Part shown: in pieces, positions 12,600-24,160 of the stretch | Position numbering within the stretch: the first letter of the stretch is position 1 | How the letters are laid out: each line of letters begins with the position of its first letter | NCBI GenBank assembly: GCA_020205615.1 | Contig: CM035163.1 | Location: forward strand, 53,913,899-53,977,898 | Length of the DNA: 64,000 nucleotides | Source of the DNA: Panax quinquefolius | Lineage: Eukaryota; Streptophyta; Magnoliopsida; Apiales; Araliaceae | Direction: 5' to 3' | Program-made: the position numbers and the translations under genes | The notes under the pieces: generated by a model | The model's database searches: none | Seen by the model: only the letters and a program-made list of their open reading frames with translations | Told to the model about the DNA's origin: nothing

Positions 12600-13625
12600 G
12601 ACTTAATGCCCCCTCAAAAGGATGGAAGTCCTGAAACTGGTCAAACTAACACATCACAACTAGTGGGTGGTAAGTATTCATGCCCCTCAAACCAGCTAGA
12701 GGGAGATAATCCATGCCCAGAGCATGAGTGATGAAGTTATAGGGTGAACTAAGCCCTGTACATGGCAATATATCAAATGGATCTCCAATCCCTGCCAGGA
12801 AAATGGACCAAGATGCAAGATCTGTACACTTCGCAGGCTGAAAGGAGTATGACATGGCTATCTCATGGGTAAAACAATACCCATGCCATCTAAAAGTGCC
12901 AATCGGTCTCAGGTATGACATAAACCACACATACAACATGATCGAACTACCAGTAAATACCCCTGCAGGGTAAGTGCTGCAATATGTGGTCGATCTCAAC
13001 ATCTCTACTACAATCATCGGCATAATGGTGTGATCCTCCCTGAGAGCTCTCACTGCCATAATGACGCCAATGTCTAACTCATCCATGTACCGCAACATGT
13101 ATACATATGACAATACACACAGTAGCAATACATCTACTCTGGCCAAATGCCAATGATCCTCTGGTATGGTAAAATCCCCAAAGTGTCGTGTATAGCTATC
13201 CTCTGAGCCAAATCTGTCCATCAGAAAATACTGGGATACCACGTGGCTGGATGTGATCTCATCCTGCACAACTCTATGCCTCAACCTGACGAGGGTCATA
13301 AACTATTGGCTCATGTCGCCGATAGCCATCTGCATGCAAGGTCTGTCTAGTGGCAGCACCGTCAACCATGCATACTCCTCTAAGGTAGGAGTCAACTCAT
13401 GGATACCAAATCGGAAAACCTGTCTCTCCGGTATCCAATGCTCTAGCATACCCTCTACAAAGCTCATGGAACTCAAACATTATGAGAGAGTCATAGTATC
13501 TTCGTAATAAGCGATCTAAAGTCACCCCAATGCGAAGGTGACATGCTATCATACCACAATCTCAGACGGGATGCCACTAATACTGGTAGGGTATGACCAA
13601 TGCGGCTAACTATCGAGGAAGACAT
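12600..13625 (-). pseudogene. DUF7745-like protein, antisense gene 2 of element A, 3'-truncated
   Basis: The ATG at 13625 opens MSSSIVSR. The signature runs RLRLWYDSMSPSHWGDF, a frameshift, then LEHWIPERQVFRFGIHELTP and TLEEYAWL. It continues with VDVLLLC, the VRALRED...PMIVVEMLRS stretch, and a C-terminal YLPLAGLRG.NTYHPL. Domain order and the LTPTLEEY and GLRG motifs fit the plant DUF7745 family, whose biochemical role is unknown. A CAG-to-TAG stop precedes FMTLVRL, a second occurs in MC*FDQFQ, and the frame shifts once near 13490. Element B cuts it off at 12596, removing the C-terminal coiled coil present in C and E. It lies on the strand opposite to pol. Confidence 0.75.
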
Positions 13626-13927
13626 CTGTGTGGGTCGTGTTATAAGACCATCCAGGGGTCAATGCTGAATATCTCTGGACATACATATATATGTATAACA
13701 TAATACATACATGATAAACAATAGATGGTAATATGATGTAAGGAATGACAGTATATTCATTCCTAAGTACATCATCATCTAATACATCTCTGTACAACTA
13801 AAATACAGGGAAATGGGGCACAGAAGCCCAACTACTAATAGAGACCTATCAATAGATATAGCGAGAATGGGGCATAGTCACCCAGTATCTAACAGAAGCC
13901 TATCAAAAGTTATAATGAGAATATACA
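13626..13927 (-). other. Spacer between antisense genes 1 and 2 (element A)
   Basis: 302 bp between the PMD stop and the gene-2 ATG; the matching spacer in E is 304 bp. It is AT-rich and conserved between the copies. It may contain the gene-1 3' end and the gene-2 promoter. No coding signal. Confidence 0.5.
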
Positions 13928-15884
13928 TCAGAAGAAGACAATGGTGTCAATGTCTACATCATCAATCTTGTCCACCTGATGTAACTCCTCCTGAGTCACT
14001 GGATCTCCATCAACGGGGATGTCATGCCTATATAATTGAGGATCTACACCGGCAAAGCCATATGGGTCATCTGAGGGGCCAGTGCCTGAGCTGGAAGGAT
14101 CAAATGTATCTACCTCTGCCGAATCTCTGCCCAAGTGCCAGATAAAGAAATGTGCTCGGTCCAACTGTCGGGTCAAACTATCAATCTATGTCAAATGAGT
14201 CGGATCTCTGACACAGGCCATCCAATCCGTCATCATCATGGATCCAGGAACCATATCCCCCATAAACTGTGTGGCGCGGGTCTGGGCTCCAATGGTACGA
14301 GGGGACCACCAATGCTGGAACGTAGCCTGGGTATGTGGACCATCTGATAGTGTGAAACTGTCAACATCCATCAAGGGGATATCAATGACGGGTGATTGTG
14401 AAACAGGCCAATAACGCCGGGCAGGAGGCAAGATCGGTATACGAATCTCTCCTGTGGTGCTCCTAATAGCATGCTCTCCTAAATAGAGCTCCCATCCTCC
14501 ATCTGTGAAGATAGGAATCCTACGGGTGGAAATCACGTACTCGACACTAGTCGAGTATCCATCCTCAAAACCAATGGCCAAGTGCTCCCCAGAATAGGGA
14601 ATCCAAGTAATGGCATCAGCTGTCAACAACTCCAGCTGTAGGAGACAATGAGTGAAACCCTCAGCTATAAAGACCTTTGCCACTGTGGAATGATGCCATC
14701 GCCATCCTTGTGGATAGGTCTCCAAGCCTAGCACACTCATATAACACAAACATAGGAGCCTTTTATAGGCCCAGAACTGCCAATATAAAGGCAAACATCT
14801 GCTTTCAGTCAACACTCTTAACCTGTACGTGGGAAATCACAAGAGAAATACTCACCAGCAGAAATGGGTAAAATCCTAGCCAAGCCTCCGTCAAGCCCTA
14901 CGAACGCATACGCATACCCCTGAGGAAATAGGCGAAGATGTAGGAGCCCCAGTCATACTCTCTGATACGGTCCACATGTTGTGTGGCGCTCACCAAAGCG
15001 AATGAAACCGTAGAAGAGTTATCAGCTATGAAGCAACCCCTAATGATCATCAGGAACTATTGCCGAAGAATACGATCCCTGACCCTCACATCATCGGGTA
15101 TAGGCTCACTCAATAGCCCGCTTATAGCATCTACGCTCAATGGACCTGTACGAACGGTCCTTCCCTTGAGCTCCTCAGCCGGAACTCCTAGCAAGGATTG
15201 AACGGAAGCGGGGGTAATATCCATCGTATATGGCACTGACACCCCTCCAAACTCCATACCGATGATAAATCGCCAATCCATCGGCGTCATCATCACCTCA
15301 CAATCCAATAAATGGAGAGACTGATTCTAGTGAAACCAGTGCTTAGATAATGCCCTGAGGTAACCCCAGGGACAACGACGGGGAAGGATGGAAAAGAACG
15401 CTCCGAAGCCCCAGCCAAGCATAATCGCTCTATAATTAGGATGCAGAGCCTGGTATATGGAGTGAATGCTGAACAAGTTCCCTCTATGCTATGTGAAGCC
15501 GAGAACCTGTATTACAAAGCAGATCAACATCAGAAACCTTTACTCCTCATTAATAGGAAAAAAGGAAGATCAAAATCCAGCTGGTACCTCATTTGCCTGC
15601 AAGTAAATCGAGGGGTGTCTACTCAAATCACCTAGAAGCTCTGGGATTGACACCTGAATGCCTGGGAAATCCCTACGGGGAACATGTGCAGTAGGAGAAG
15701 GGTCCACAACTGGAACATCCTCCTCCTCATCCTCAACGTCCGGCACATTAACCCGGATAAGACGTATCACTGCCTCTACTAGATGATGAGGCTGTCTGAC
15801 AGAACGGGGTCAAGGCACTTCAGAAGCCCTCCTCCGCACACATGAAGTGGTCCTGTGGGAATTACTCGGCTGATTCAGATCCAT
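13928..15884 (-). pseudogene. Plant mobile domain (PMD) protein, antisense gene 1 of element A
   Basis: Three exons are inferred: 15884-15588, 15506-14856 and 14776-13928. The introns are 81 bp (15587-15507) and 79 bp (14855-14777); both are GT-AG and both lie between codons. Exon 1 has a basic start and an acidic DVEDEEEDV run. Exon 2 has GWGFGAFFSILPRR, LHLLDCEVMMTPMDWRFIIG, a helical RVRDRILRQ..LMIIRGCFIADNSS and REYDWGSYIFAYFLR. Exon 3 begins FWAYKRLL and has LLTADAITWIPY. This order matches the PMD (aminotransferase-like) family. Stops at four or more sites in exon 2, for example CAG-to-TAG, disable it. The tail ends DIDTIVFF. Confidence 0.75.
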
Positions 15885-17530
15885 ATATCTGGACAACAAG
15901 TCTTTAAATCACCTCAGAAAAGGTGTGGTAAATTCTAACCGGGAGCTTTTCAAAATGCAATTTTATAACTTTAATATACACCTATAGTAGAGTTAAAAAT
16001 GCATAAATACCCAATGCCTACGTTTTGGAAATTTTTTGCCATAGTCCCTTTTGTAAATAGGATTATCCATATGCACATAAGTGTGACTAGGTGGCCATTC
16101 AGTAGCACACCTACCCATAATCATAAACATCCTACATGCATTAATATATCAAAGTAAAAATCTGTAAGGGTAGCCTAATTACCGGGATTACTTTGCTTTT
16201 TCACCTTAGCTCATTTATCCTTAAATAGGATAAGAAATAGTAGAAAAAAGGTGCCAATTTGACTGTCTCAAAAGTCAATTTTTTTTCACATCATTACGTT
16301 CAGCATGGTTTAATACTAACATTTGCTATGTTGAATATTTTTTTTATCACATCATATGAGCATGCATATTCACTACTATGTGTTTAGACGCATTTCATGT
16401 CATAAGTCATTTTCCAACGGATAAAAACTGGAAAAGAAGACATGCATATGTTACCAGGACAGTGTAAAACACTTGTACGGTGACAGAATTTGCAGAAAGA
16501 CGCCCGAACTCTGCAAATATGAAGAAGAGCTCTCGAATTTCCTTCGCGGCGCAACGTGAAAATAACTTATAAAATCAACCTACAAGTTTAAAGTACCCAC
16601 GGTTGGCCGCAGGTGTACCTGTGACTCCCCTGGATGGTGCCCACCCCTCTGTCTCGGTCCAGTTTGAGTTGCAAAGGAGTTCTCACAAGCTAAAAAGGCC
16701 AAATCAGGAATAAAAACGCTACGCGATTCGAAAGCGAAAATAACACGAAATTTCGGGTTTTCAAAGTCAAGTTATGGTACATACATATCACTCATTGGAA
16801 TTGGCCCAAAGATAGGGTACACTAAACTAATGATCTCAGATGATGCAAACTACATTCGGCAATACCTCACGAATGTCCGATGCCATTAATTCAGGGTCGT
16901 AGCCTTGAAACCTTGTCCCCAGCGGCTTTTCATACAATCCATCTGTTGATGCATACGTCAACGAAGGTCAAGCAGTCTTGACATTTTCCCCCAGCAAGGA
17001 GCTCTTCCGTTGATGTACATGTTAATGAAGGTCAGGCAACCCTGACAACACCGACTCTTGGCAGTAACTCCAATAGAGCAGCGGCAAGACCTGGCGATAC
17101 AGACTAGGAAAGAACATCCTCATCGAGGATGACCGATGATGGAATATGTTATATACATCCTCAACAGACTAAGCTCTATCCCCACAAAGTCTCTTGTACA
17201 TAAGAGATGCATCTTCAGTGTGAAATTTGTATCAAGGATTAAGGACTTTGGTGATAACCCTAACGTCAACATCCTATAAGCTCCTGAGAGCATTGGATTG
17301 CACATCCAAGACAGTTCATCAGAGTTATCAGTAATAACTGTCAATCCTGGTAGAAGTCAAGGGGAGCCGGAAATCATCCCACCATATTGGAGAGCAATCC
17401 AACAAACCACATACATTTGCATCATGTTGTTGCACATTGCATCATGATCATCTTGTTGCATTTTAAGTGTCTGGTATTATTTATCCTATACATGCCATTG
17501 CATTACATGAATTTGATAAAGAGGGGCATC
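15885..17530. other. Element A interval between antisense gene 1 and 3' LTR
   Basis: About 1.6 kb with no reading frame of note. It aligns in pieces with 46741-48715 of E, including ATATGCATGC-type motifs near 16360. It has two copies of the GTTGATG..CAACGAAGGTCA..CTTGACA unit (16940-17055) that form a five-copy array in E. It must carry the promoter of the antisense genes and the region just before the PPT. Confidence 0.55.
17516..17530 (+). promoter_or_regulatory. Polypurine tract of element A
   Basis: ATAAAGAGGGGCATC directly precedes the LTR start TGTAGACACTC. The same arrangement (ACAAAGAGGGGCATT) is found on the minus strand in E. Confidence 0.85.
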
Positions 17531-17589
17531 TGTAGACACTCAAAATTTTTTGCATACCTGTTACTAACATTGTAGGAGGGCAGAATCAT

Positions 17590-18045
17590 CTTTCAAAGAT
17601 AACCCTGGAGGACAGCTCAGCTCAATCCTAGAAATAACACCAGAAGTGTCAGTTTTAACCTCGGAGATAACCCCGAGGAATGTAGTTCAAATTACCAGAA
17701 ATCACATCGAAGAAGACCGTTTCATCTCGGAGATAACCCTGAGATACTCAGTCTCAGTCCCAAAAATAACACCAGGAAAGACAGCGTCAACCTCAGATAT
17801 AACCCCAAAGAATGAAGTTGTTGTTCCAGAGATAACCCCAGAGATGCTCGTTTCAACTTATGCAGTCAGCTTCAACCTCAGAAACCAAACCGAGGCACTC
17901 AGCTCTAGTCTCGGAGATAACCTCGGTAGGTCGGGCATACCTCAGAGATAACCCTGAGGACATCCAGTACTTACAGTAGCCCAATCTCAGAGATAACCCT
18001 GAGCAACGACTTCTTTATCAGCCCAAATCGGAGATAACCCTAGTG
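17590..18045 (+). repeat. U3 array of GAGATAACCC stem-loop units
   Basis: About nine copies of (CTCGG)AGATAACCC(CGAG) occur, near 17596, 17665, 17740, 17810, 17830, 17912, 17943, 17988 and 18029. In the best copies CCTCGG pairs with CCGAGG around a seven-base loop. The matching region of E (46317-46680) has a diverged set on the other strand. Confidence 0.8.
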
Positions 18046-18491
18046 AGGGGAAAAATCATCATTTTGCCATCTTGATCCCACATGCGCGCCATCTCAACAC
18101 ATCTCAACATACATTCTACACAACAATGTCCCATAAGAACCAAAGAGTTCCAATCCCGAGTGACTACTACGCAAGGTAACACACCGGATAGAATTTGAAG
18201 CTTGAAGACCAAGGGCATGGTCCCATCTTCCTAACTTCATACAACCTCTAATCCCATGTCATTGCGTAGCTCTCGACAATAGCAGTCCGAAATAGGACAT
18301 ATACACCTCAATCGGATGCCCAGATTGAAGTTCCAAAAGCTCGAGCAGACATCACATTGCACGTGTGCACGTACTTTGAGATGGCGGGACTCGCGGAGCC
18401 CGGGACACCCTGGGCGGCTGTAGGTACATCTACAGCAGCCACAAGTACATATACGGCTGCCGTAGGTGTACCTGCGGCTCCCCCCTCCCTC

Positions 18492-18499
18492 TATAACTA
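18492..18499 (+). promoter_or_regulatory. Candidate TATA box of element A LTR
   Basis: TATAACTA at the position that is TATAAATA in both E LTRs, so this is a degraded version of the promoter. Confidence 0.4.
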
Positions 18500-18825
18500 G
18501 AGGGCTTGGGGTGGCCATTTTGTAAGAGAAAATGGCGAGGAAGCCCTATTCAATTTGCTCTGTACATACCCTAAACTGAGTGCTTTCTCATTTTAAACAC
18601 TTGTCATATTCAGTCATATTTTTACCGGCGGGAGCCGAGTGTTCATCCATTTAAAGCTATAGAAGTCTTCTTTGGCAATCCACTGTAAGCCTTTTTACAA
18701 CTTTTAAAGCCTTTCTCTTCTACTTTGCACACACCATTCTTCACATTGAGAGTTGTGTTGCGTGTGTATGCCCGAACTTCGGTCCGTGGCTTTTATTTCA
18801 TTTTGTGTGTGTGTATATATATATA

Positions 18826-19165
18826 CACCACGGATCAGGTCCGGACCTGATCAAATCCGGACCCTTTTTTTGACTTTTTTTAAAACAACTAAAAAAATTA
18901 ATATTTTATGGAACTGAAATTTTTCCATAATATAATGTTTTGGGCATGATTTGGATACCTATACCAAAAAATGTATGTACAGTATGTACAGACTGTACAG
19001 ACCTGTGTTGTTATATGTATCCAAATCACTTCCAAAACACTGTATTATATAAAAATTCTAGTTCCATAAAATATTAAATTATTATTTTTTTAGTTGTTTT
19101 TTAAAAAAAAGCAAAAAAAAAGTCCATATTTTAAGAAAGTCCAGGAGTCCGGATAGGAACCGGAC
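18826..19165. mobile_element. Hairpin MITE, about 340 bp, in a TA microsatellite
   Basis: Absent from the E LTRs, where the TA run is continuous. The two halves are inverted repeats over more than 100 bp: AACAACTAAAAAAAT and ATATTTTATGGAACT near 18880 pair with the complement near 19055-19110. The outer parts share TCCGGAC-rich ends. The centre holds TGTACAGACTGTACAGAC. No coding capacity. The duplicated target would be TA-rich and cannot be delimited. Confidence 0.75.
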
Positions 19166-19470
19166 TATATATATATATATATGGACTAACATTATCGAGT
19201 TATGCCTCGATTGAGCCTGGACTCACGTCCGGAGCGTTTATTTGCTTTATATATATATTCTTATATATATGAATTTGTTGTCAAACTCTGTTCAATGAGC
19301 TTTGATTTTACATCCGGAGAGTTTATCGCTTATATATATATATATATTGTCGAACTCTATTCAATGAGCCTGGATTTTACATCCGGTGCGTTTACTAGTT
19401 TATATATATATAGCGACAAATCGTTGAAATGATAAACCGAGCCGGGAACGATATATATCTTGTGCGTTTA

Positions 19471-19473
<3 letters not shown>

Positions 19474-19547
<74 letters not shown>
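19474..19547. repeat. (AT)n microsatellite
   Basis: An uninterrupted 74-bp alternating AT run in the A LTR. Confidence 0.95.
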
Positions 19548-19548
<1 letters not shown>

Positions 19549-19554
19549 CTGTTA

Positions 19555-19875
19555 GGCCTAGAGTTTACTTCATGGCCTTTTAATGCTTTAATTACATTCC
19601 GTCCCGCCTGGAGTTTACTTCATGGCGGTTGATCGTTTTTACTACTTTATTTACATTTCGTCCTGCCTCGAATTTACTCCGTGGCGGTTTATCGTCTTTA
19701 CTACTTTATTTACATTTCTGATCCCCCATAGAGGTGCTTCGTGGTGGTTGATCAAGTCTCTATATATATATTTACCGCTTTTATATATTTATATTTTCGA
19801 TCCCCCATGGAAGTGCTTCGTGGTGGTTGATCATGTCTGTATATATATATATTTACAGCTTTTATATATATAACT
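19555..19875 (+). repeat. LTR array of ~60-bp units (TTCATGGCGGTTGATC type)
   Basis: Five diverged units hold GGAGTTTACTTCATGGCGG or GTGCTTCGTGGTGGTTGATC, separated by TA-rich spacers. The same array, inverted, is at 45096-45400 and 62692-62970. Confidence 0.8.
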
Positions 19876-19934
19876 GCTTACTACTTTCATATAAATTATG
19901 GTATTATGTGAGCCTAGGAATCATGTGATCACAT

Positions 19935-20958
19935 TGTAGGGTTTTGTGAAAATCAAAGTAGCAATCAAAATTGCAAAAATAGCAAGCGAGATAAAATCGA
20001 TTTAAAATTTTTCACAAGCCAATTACTCGGATCATCCTTTATGCATATTATTAATTAAACGAAGAATAAGAAATTATGAAATCATACCCTTGTAGAAAGA
20101 GAGCTTCCTCAGTGCAGTTCACCTCCTACTTCTCATGATCTCCTTGAATCTCGGTAGATTCCTTCCTTTGATCGACGTAAGCCACCCAGTGTATGGCCTC
20201 TATAGGTGATCCACCAAAGAAGAATAATTATCAAGAAGAAGGGATATATGGCTCAAACCCTAGTTTTCTTATCGTATAGAAAAAGGGGTGTTCTCTCAAA
20301 ATCTAGGAATTACATTATATTAGATATCTAATATAAGACTCCTCTTATAAAGATATCATGTAAACCTATTTTAATTAAAATAAGGTATTATTTATTTAAT
20401 TAAACTCTTTTAATTAAATGGGCTCCCTAATCCTATTAGGGTTAATTAATTAAACTCCTTTAACTAATTTTCTTTCTAATCCAATTAGGAATAAATGAAG
20501 TACTAATATTAAATTAATTCCTAAACCTTTTAGAAATTAAAATAATAATAATTGTAATAATATTAATAAGACTCCTCTTATTAATTTATATTTAATATTT
20601 CTAAAATATTAAATAATAAATATTAAGCTATTTAATTTATTCTATCACAATAGATTAAATTAAATATATATACATTATTACAATTATGCCATTAACTTCT
20701 TAAATAATTATTCTTCCTTTTATGGTGTGGCCCTTTAGGTTCTCCATATTAAATAGGTTGTGAATAAATCAATTAGAACAATTCTAATCTCATTTAAATA
20801 AATAAATTAAACAAATAATTTATTTAAATAAATAATATTTATTCTCTGATAGGGATAAGCCTCCTAGCGATCAGCGACTTTTCGAGATAATATAGATTTC
20901 AACATTAATCATAAAGAACCTTTGAGTAAATAGTTAAATGATTCAATCCTTCCACCAT
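19935..20958 (-). repeat. Truncated inverted copia LTR
   Basis: Related, on the opposite strand, to the distal 1050 bp of the copia LTR (21147-22197). The match runs from the LTR end TGTAGGGTTT (complement of CCCTACA) to TTCCACCAT. The first ~180 bp of the LTR is missing. It is more diverged than the two LTRs of the neighbouring element are from each other, so it comes from another insertion. It abuts the next LTR within about eight bases. Confidence 0.85.
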
Positions 20959-20966
20959 CTGAGAAA

Positions 20967-22197
20967 TGTCTATGTGATTCGATAAATGACAACCCGGTGA
21001 GTCCTTGGGCAATGAGAATGAAATTAGAAAGGAGTTTCTAATTTGCATTATTTAGTGTTGTGCATTTAAGAGTCGAAATACATATAATTAAATAAAATAA
21101 GACTTGACAAAGTAATTCCATGTCTTATATTTAATTGGGAAATTGTATGGTGGAAGGATTGAATTGTACTAAGAATCTATTTACTCAAAGGTTCTTTAAT
21201 GATTAATGTTGAAATCTATATTATCCGGAAAGTCGCTGATCGCTAGGAGGCTTATCCCTATTATAGAATAAATATTATTTAAATAAATTAATTGTTTAAT
21301 TTATTTATTTAAATAAGATTAGAATTGTTCTAATTGATTTATTCACAACCTAGTTTAATATGGAGAACCTAAAGGGTCACACCATAAAAGGAAGAATAAT
21401 TATTTAAGAATTTAATGGCATAATCGTAATAATATAGTTAAGTATATTTAATTTAATCTATGGTGATAGAATAAATTAAATAGCTTAATATTTATTATTT
21501 AATATTTTAGAAATATTAAATATAAATTAATAAGAGGAGTCTTATTAATATTATTACAATTATTATTATTTTAATTTCTAAAAGAGTTTAGGAATTAATT
21601 TAATATAAGTACTTTCATTTATTCCTAATTGATTAGGAAGGAAAATTAATTAAAGGAGTTTAATTAATTATCCCTAATAAGATTAGGGAGCTTAATTAAT
21701 TAAAAGAATTTAATTAATTAAATAAAACCCAATTCCTTAATTGTTAAGGTGGGTTGCCCACATCTATAAATAAGATGAGTCTTATTATGGGTGTGGGGTT
21801 GTTGACTTTTTACAACATACGAGATAATTCCAATTTGTTGGAGAGCACGCCGCTTCTATAGAGATAAAAACTAGGGTTGAGCCAATACCCTCTTCTTGAA
21901 TCTTTATTTTTCCTTTGTGGATCACCTCTAGAGGCCAAACATATGGGTGGCTAAATGATCAAAGGAAGAACAAAACCCGGTGGATTCAAGTTGAACGCGA
22001 AAAGATTTGGAGGTGAACTTGTACTGAAGCTCGATCTTCAAGGGTATGATTTTATTCTTTATCTTTTCGTTTAATTAATAATTGTGCATAAAGGGTGATC
22101 CGGGTATATGGTTTGTAAATTTTTTAAACTCTGATTTTACACGCTTCCGTATTATTTTTGCAATTTGATTGCACCCATGAATATTACAAACCTAACA
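20967..22197 (+). repeat. Copia 5' LTR
   Basis: TGTCTATGTG...CCTAACA. It matches 28285-29526 closely, with scattered differences such as those near 20995-21015. Confidence 0.93.
21765..21772 (+). promoter_or_regulatory. Candidate TATA box of copia LTR
   Basis: TATAAATA after GCCCACATC, kept in both LTRs. Likely core promoter by sequence and position, about 430 bp before the LTR end. Confidence 0.6.
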
Positions 22198-22211
22198 GTG
22201 GCATCAGAGCC
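22198..22211 (+). promoter_or_regulatory. Copia primer binding site
   Basis: GTGGCATCAGAGCC follows the LTR end directly. It differs at one base from the initiator-Met tRNA site TGGTATCAGAGCC. Confidence 0.9.
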
Positions 22212-22380
22212 AAACTTTTATGCGAATTATTAATTATTTTAATTTGATATTATATTGATATGTGTTTAGAACAATTTATTTGGGCATAATTTTATCGTAT
22301 AAAATTTATAAAATAAAAAAAAAGTGCTATTCACGTAATTAATTTGAATCAATATTTTTATATACGCTTTTTTATAATAT

Positions 22381-22383
<3 letters not shown>

Positions 22384-22421
<38 letters not shown>
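22384..22421. repeat. (TA)n microsatellite
   Basis: Alternating TA run in the copia leader. Confidence 0.9.
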
Positions 22422-22425
<4 letters not shown>

Positions 22426-22737
22426 ATTAGTGGTCCCGCGTTATCAAAAGTTGTGGCTTTTGGTTTTCTTATAAAAGTAATATACATATATATAATTGTT
22501 ATATATATATAACCGTAGTGATGCCTAAAAAAAAAAAAAAAGTTCACGGACAAAAAGGGACACGTGAAATTATATTTTTTTTTATAACATGCTACACTAT
22601 TAAGTTGCCACACTATTATACAAACTGCGTGGATGTATATATATATATGGAACATATATATATTTAATATATATATCTACGGTTATCAAAAGTTGTGGAC
22701 GGTTTTCTCATAATATATATATATTTTAATATTATAC

Positions 22738-22768
<31 letters not shown>

Positions 22769-22938
22769 TAATTATTTTATAATTAAAATAAAAGTTTATT
22801 TTAATTTTAAAATAAAAGTTTATTTTAATATTAAAATAAAAGGTTTATTTTAATTTTAAAATTAGAATTTCATGCTAACTAATTAGAATTGGAATTGGAT
22901 TCCATGATAACTAATTGGAGTTGAAATTGGATTCCATG

Positions 22939-23222
22939 TTTCCTTAAATAAAGGAGTTTATTTAAATATGAAATAAGATTTCATATTATTCAAAATAAAG
23001 GAGTTTATTTGAGGAAAGAAAATCCATGTTTCTTAAATAAAGGAGTTTATTTAAATATGAAATAAGATTTCATATTATTCAAAATAAAGGAGTTTATTTG
23101 TGAATAGGAGAAGAAAATCCGTGTTTCCTTAAATAAAGGAGTTTATTTAAATATGAAATAAGATTTCATATTATTGAAATAAAGGAGTTTATTTGTGAAT
23201 AGGAAAGATAATCCGTGTTTCC
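22939..23222 (+). repeat. ~93-bp tandem repeat in copia leader
   Basis: Units begin at TTTCCTTAAATAAAGGAG near 22939, 23028, 23124 and 23218. Each contains two AATAAAGGAGTTTATT palindromes and ATGAAATAAGATTTCAT. Confidence 0.85.
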
Positions 23223-24160
23223 TTTAATATTTTTTTTATATATATGGAATTGGATTCCATAATTAATTAAAATAAAGGAGTTTATTTTGATTAAAAGTTT
23301 TGATTAAAATATAATAGTTTATTTTATTCAAAATTGGATAAATTAAAATAAAATAGTTTTATTTTGATTTAAATTTGGATTAAAATAAAGGAGTTTATTT
23401 TGATTCAAAAATAGATTTTATACTAACTAAATTTGCCCATTAAATGATATCAATATATATATTAAATGTTTATTATTCATATGATGAATGTTATTTATTG
23501 ATGCATATGATGATGTGTATGATAATAAATGGGATTGATTATGGACTATTGACCGATGTGATTGGATTTTATTTTAGTTGGATGCATGAATGCATGAGTT
23601 TTATTAAATGGGGTATCGTGCACTCGCCTTCTCTAATTTTTTCGAATGTAAATTCTATCTCCTCCTATGTACTTCCCCTTGATCTAGCGATCAAGGTTTC
23701 TATTTATTTTAAATAGTTTTGTAATAGGAATATTTAGAATTATTTTAAAAAATTGAAGACCCGTTTGTAATGGAGCCCAGGGTTTAAATGTAATAGTTAT
23801 ATTTAAATATTATTTCTTGCACTTTAAGGTTTGACCTTTTAGTTCACTTGGTGGCTCTAGTGAACCAAACTAGAATAAAAGTCCATAATCAATCCGGGTA
23901 GAATATAGTATTCTATATGTGCATGCTTATACTATATATATATATATTATATATATTATAAACATGCTTCGCATGTTTATTAAATAATACGCGTATTTTA
24001 TATATATATAAATGCCGCGCTAAACAAGATGAGACAAATTAATAGCAAACCCTCAATTTTTTTATATTAAGTCCTAAGCGTTCAAAGATATTTGGAATAT
24101 CGAGCGTTGCCTTCTAGCATGATAAAATTAATAGAGTATTAAATATTTAATATGAGTTTG

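Larger units (their letters stand above)
1..19934 (+). mobile_element. Element A: Tat-lineage Ty3-gypsy LTR retrotransposon, interrupted
   Basis: A plus-strand element whose 5' part lies before the window. It retains the aRNase H-integrase end of pol (1-1806), an antisense gene pair on the minus strand (12600-15884), a polypurine tract (PPT) and a 3' LTR cut at 19934. Element B occupies 2213-12595. Comparison with E shows that about 1.5 kb of A (the part matching roughly 52000-53500) is missing at the B insertion. That A is one element rather than two is inferred from matching orientation and order. Confidence 0.75.
17531..19934 (+). repeat. Element A 3' LTR, truncated
   Basis: It starts TGTAGACACTCAAAATTTT. 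It aligns with the inverted E LTR (44311-46723) up to AATCATGTGATCA, then is cut at 19934 by an inverted copia LTR; about 700 bp of the LTR is absent. It contains a hairpin array in U3, a MITE, TA microsatellites and a ~60-bp array. Confidence 0.85.

Noticed and set aside
17646..17951. 101-residue plus-strand frame with ITP repeats
   Set aside because: Produced by the GAGATAACCC array in U3. Not kept in E.
19429..19873. Frames rich in Tyr-Ile repeats
   Set aside because: Translation of TA microsatellites and LTR repeats.
22266..22655. 129-residue minus-strand frame in the copia leader
   Set aside because: AT-rich low-complexity translation (IYIYIY, KKKK). No domain.
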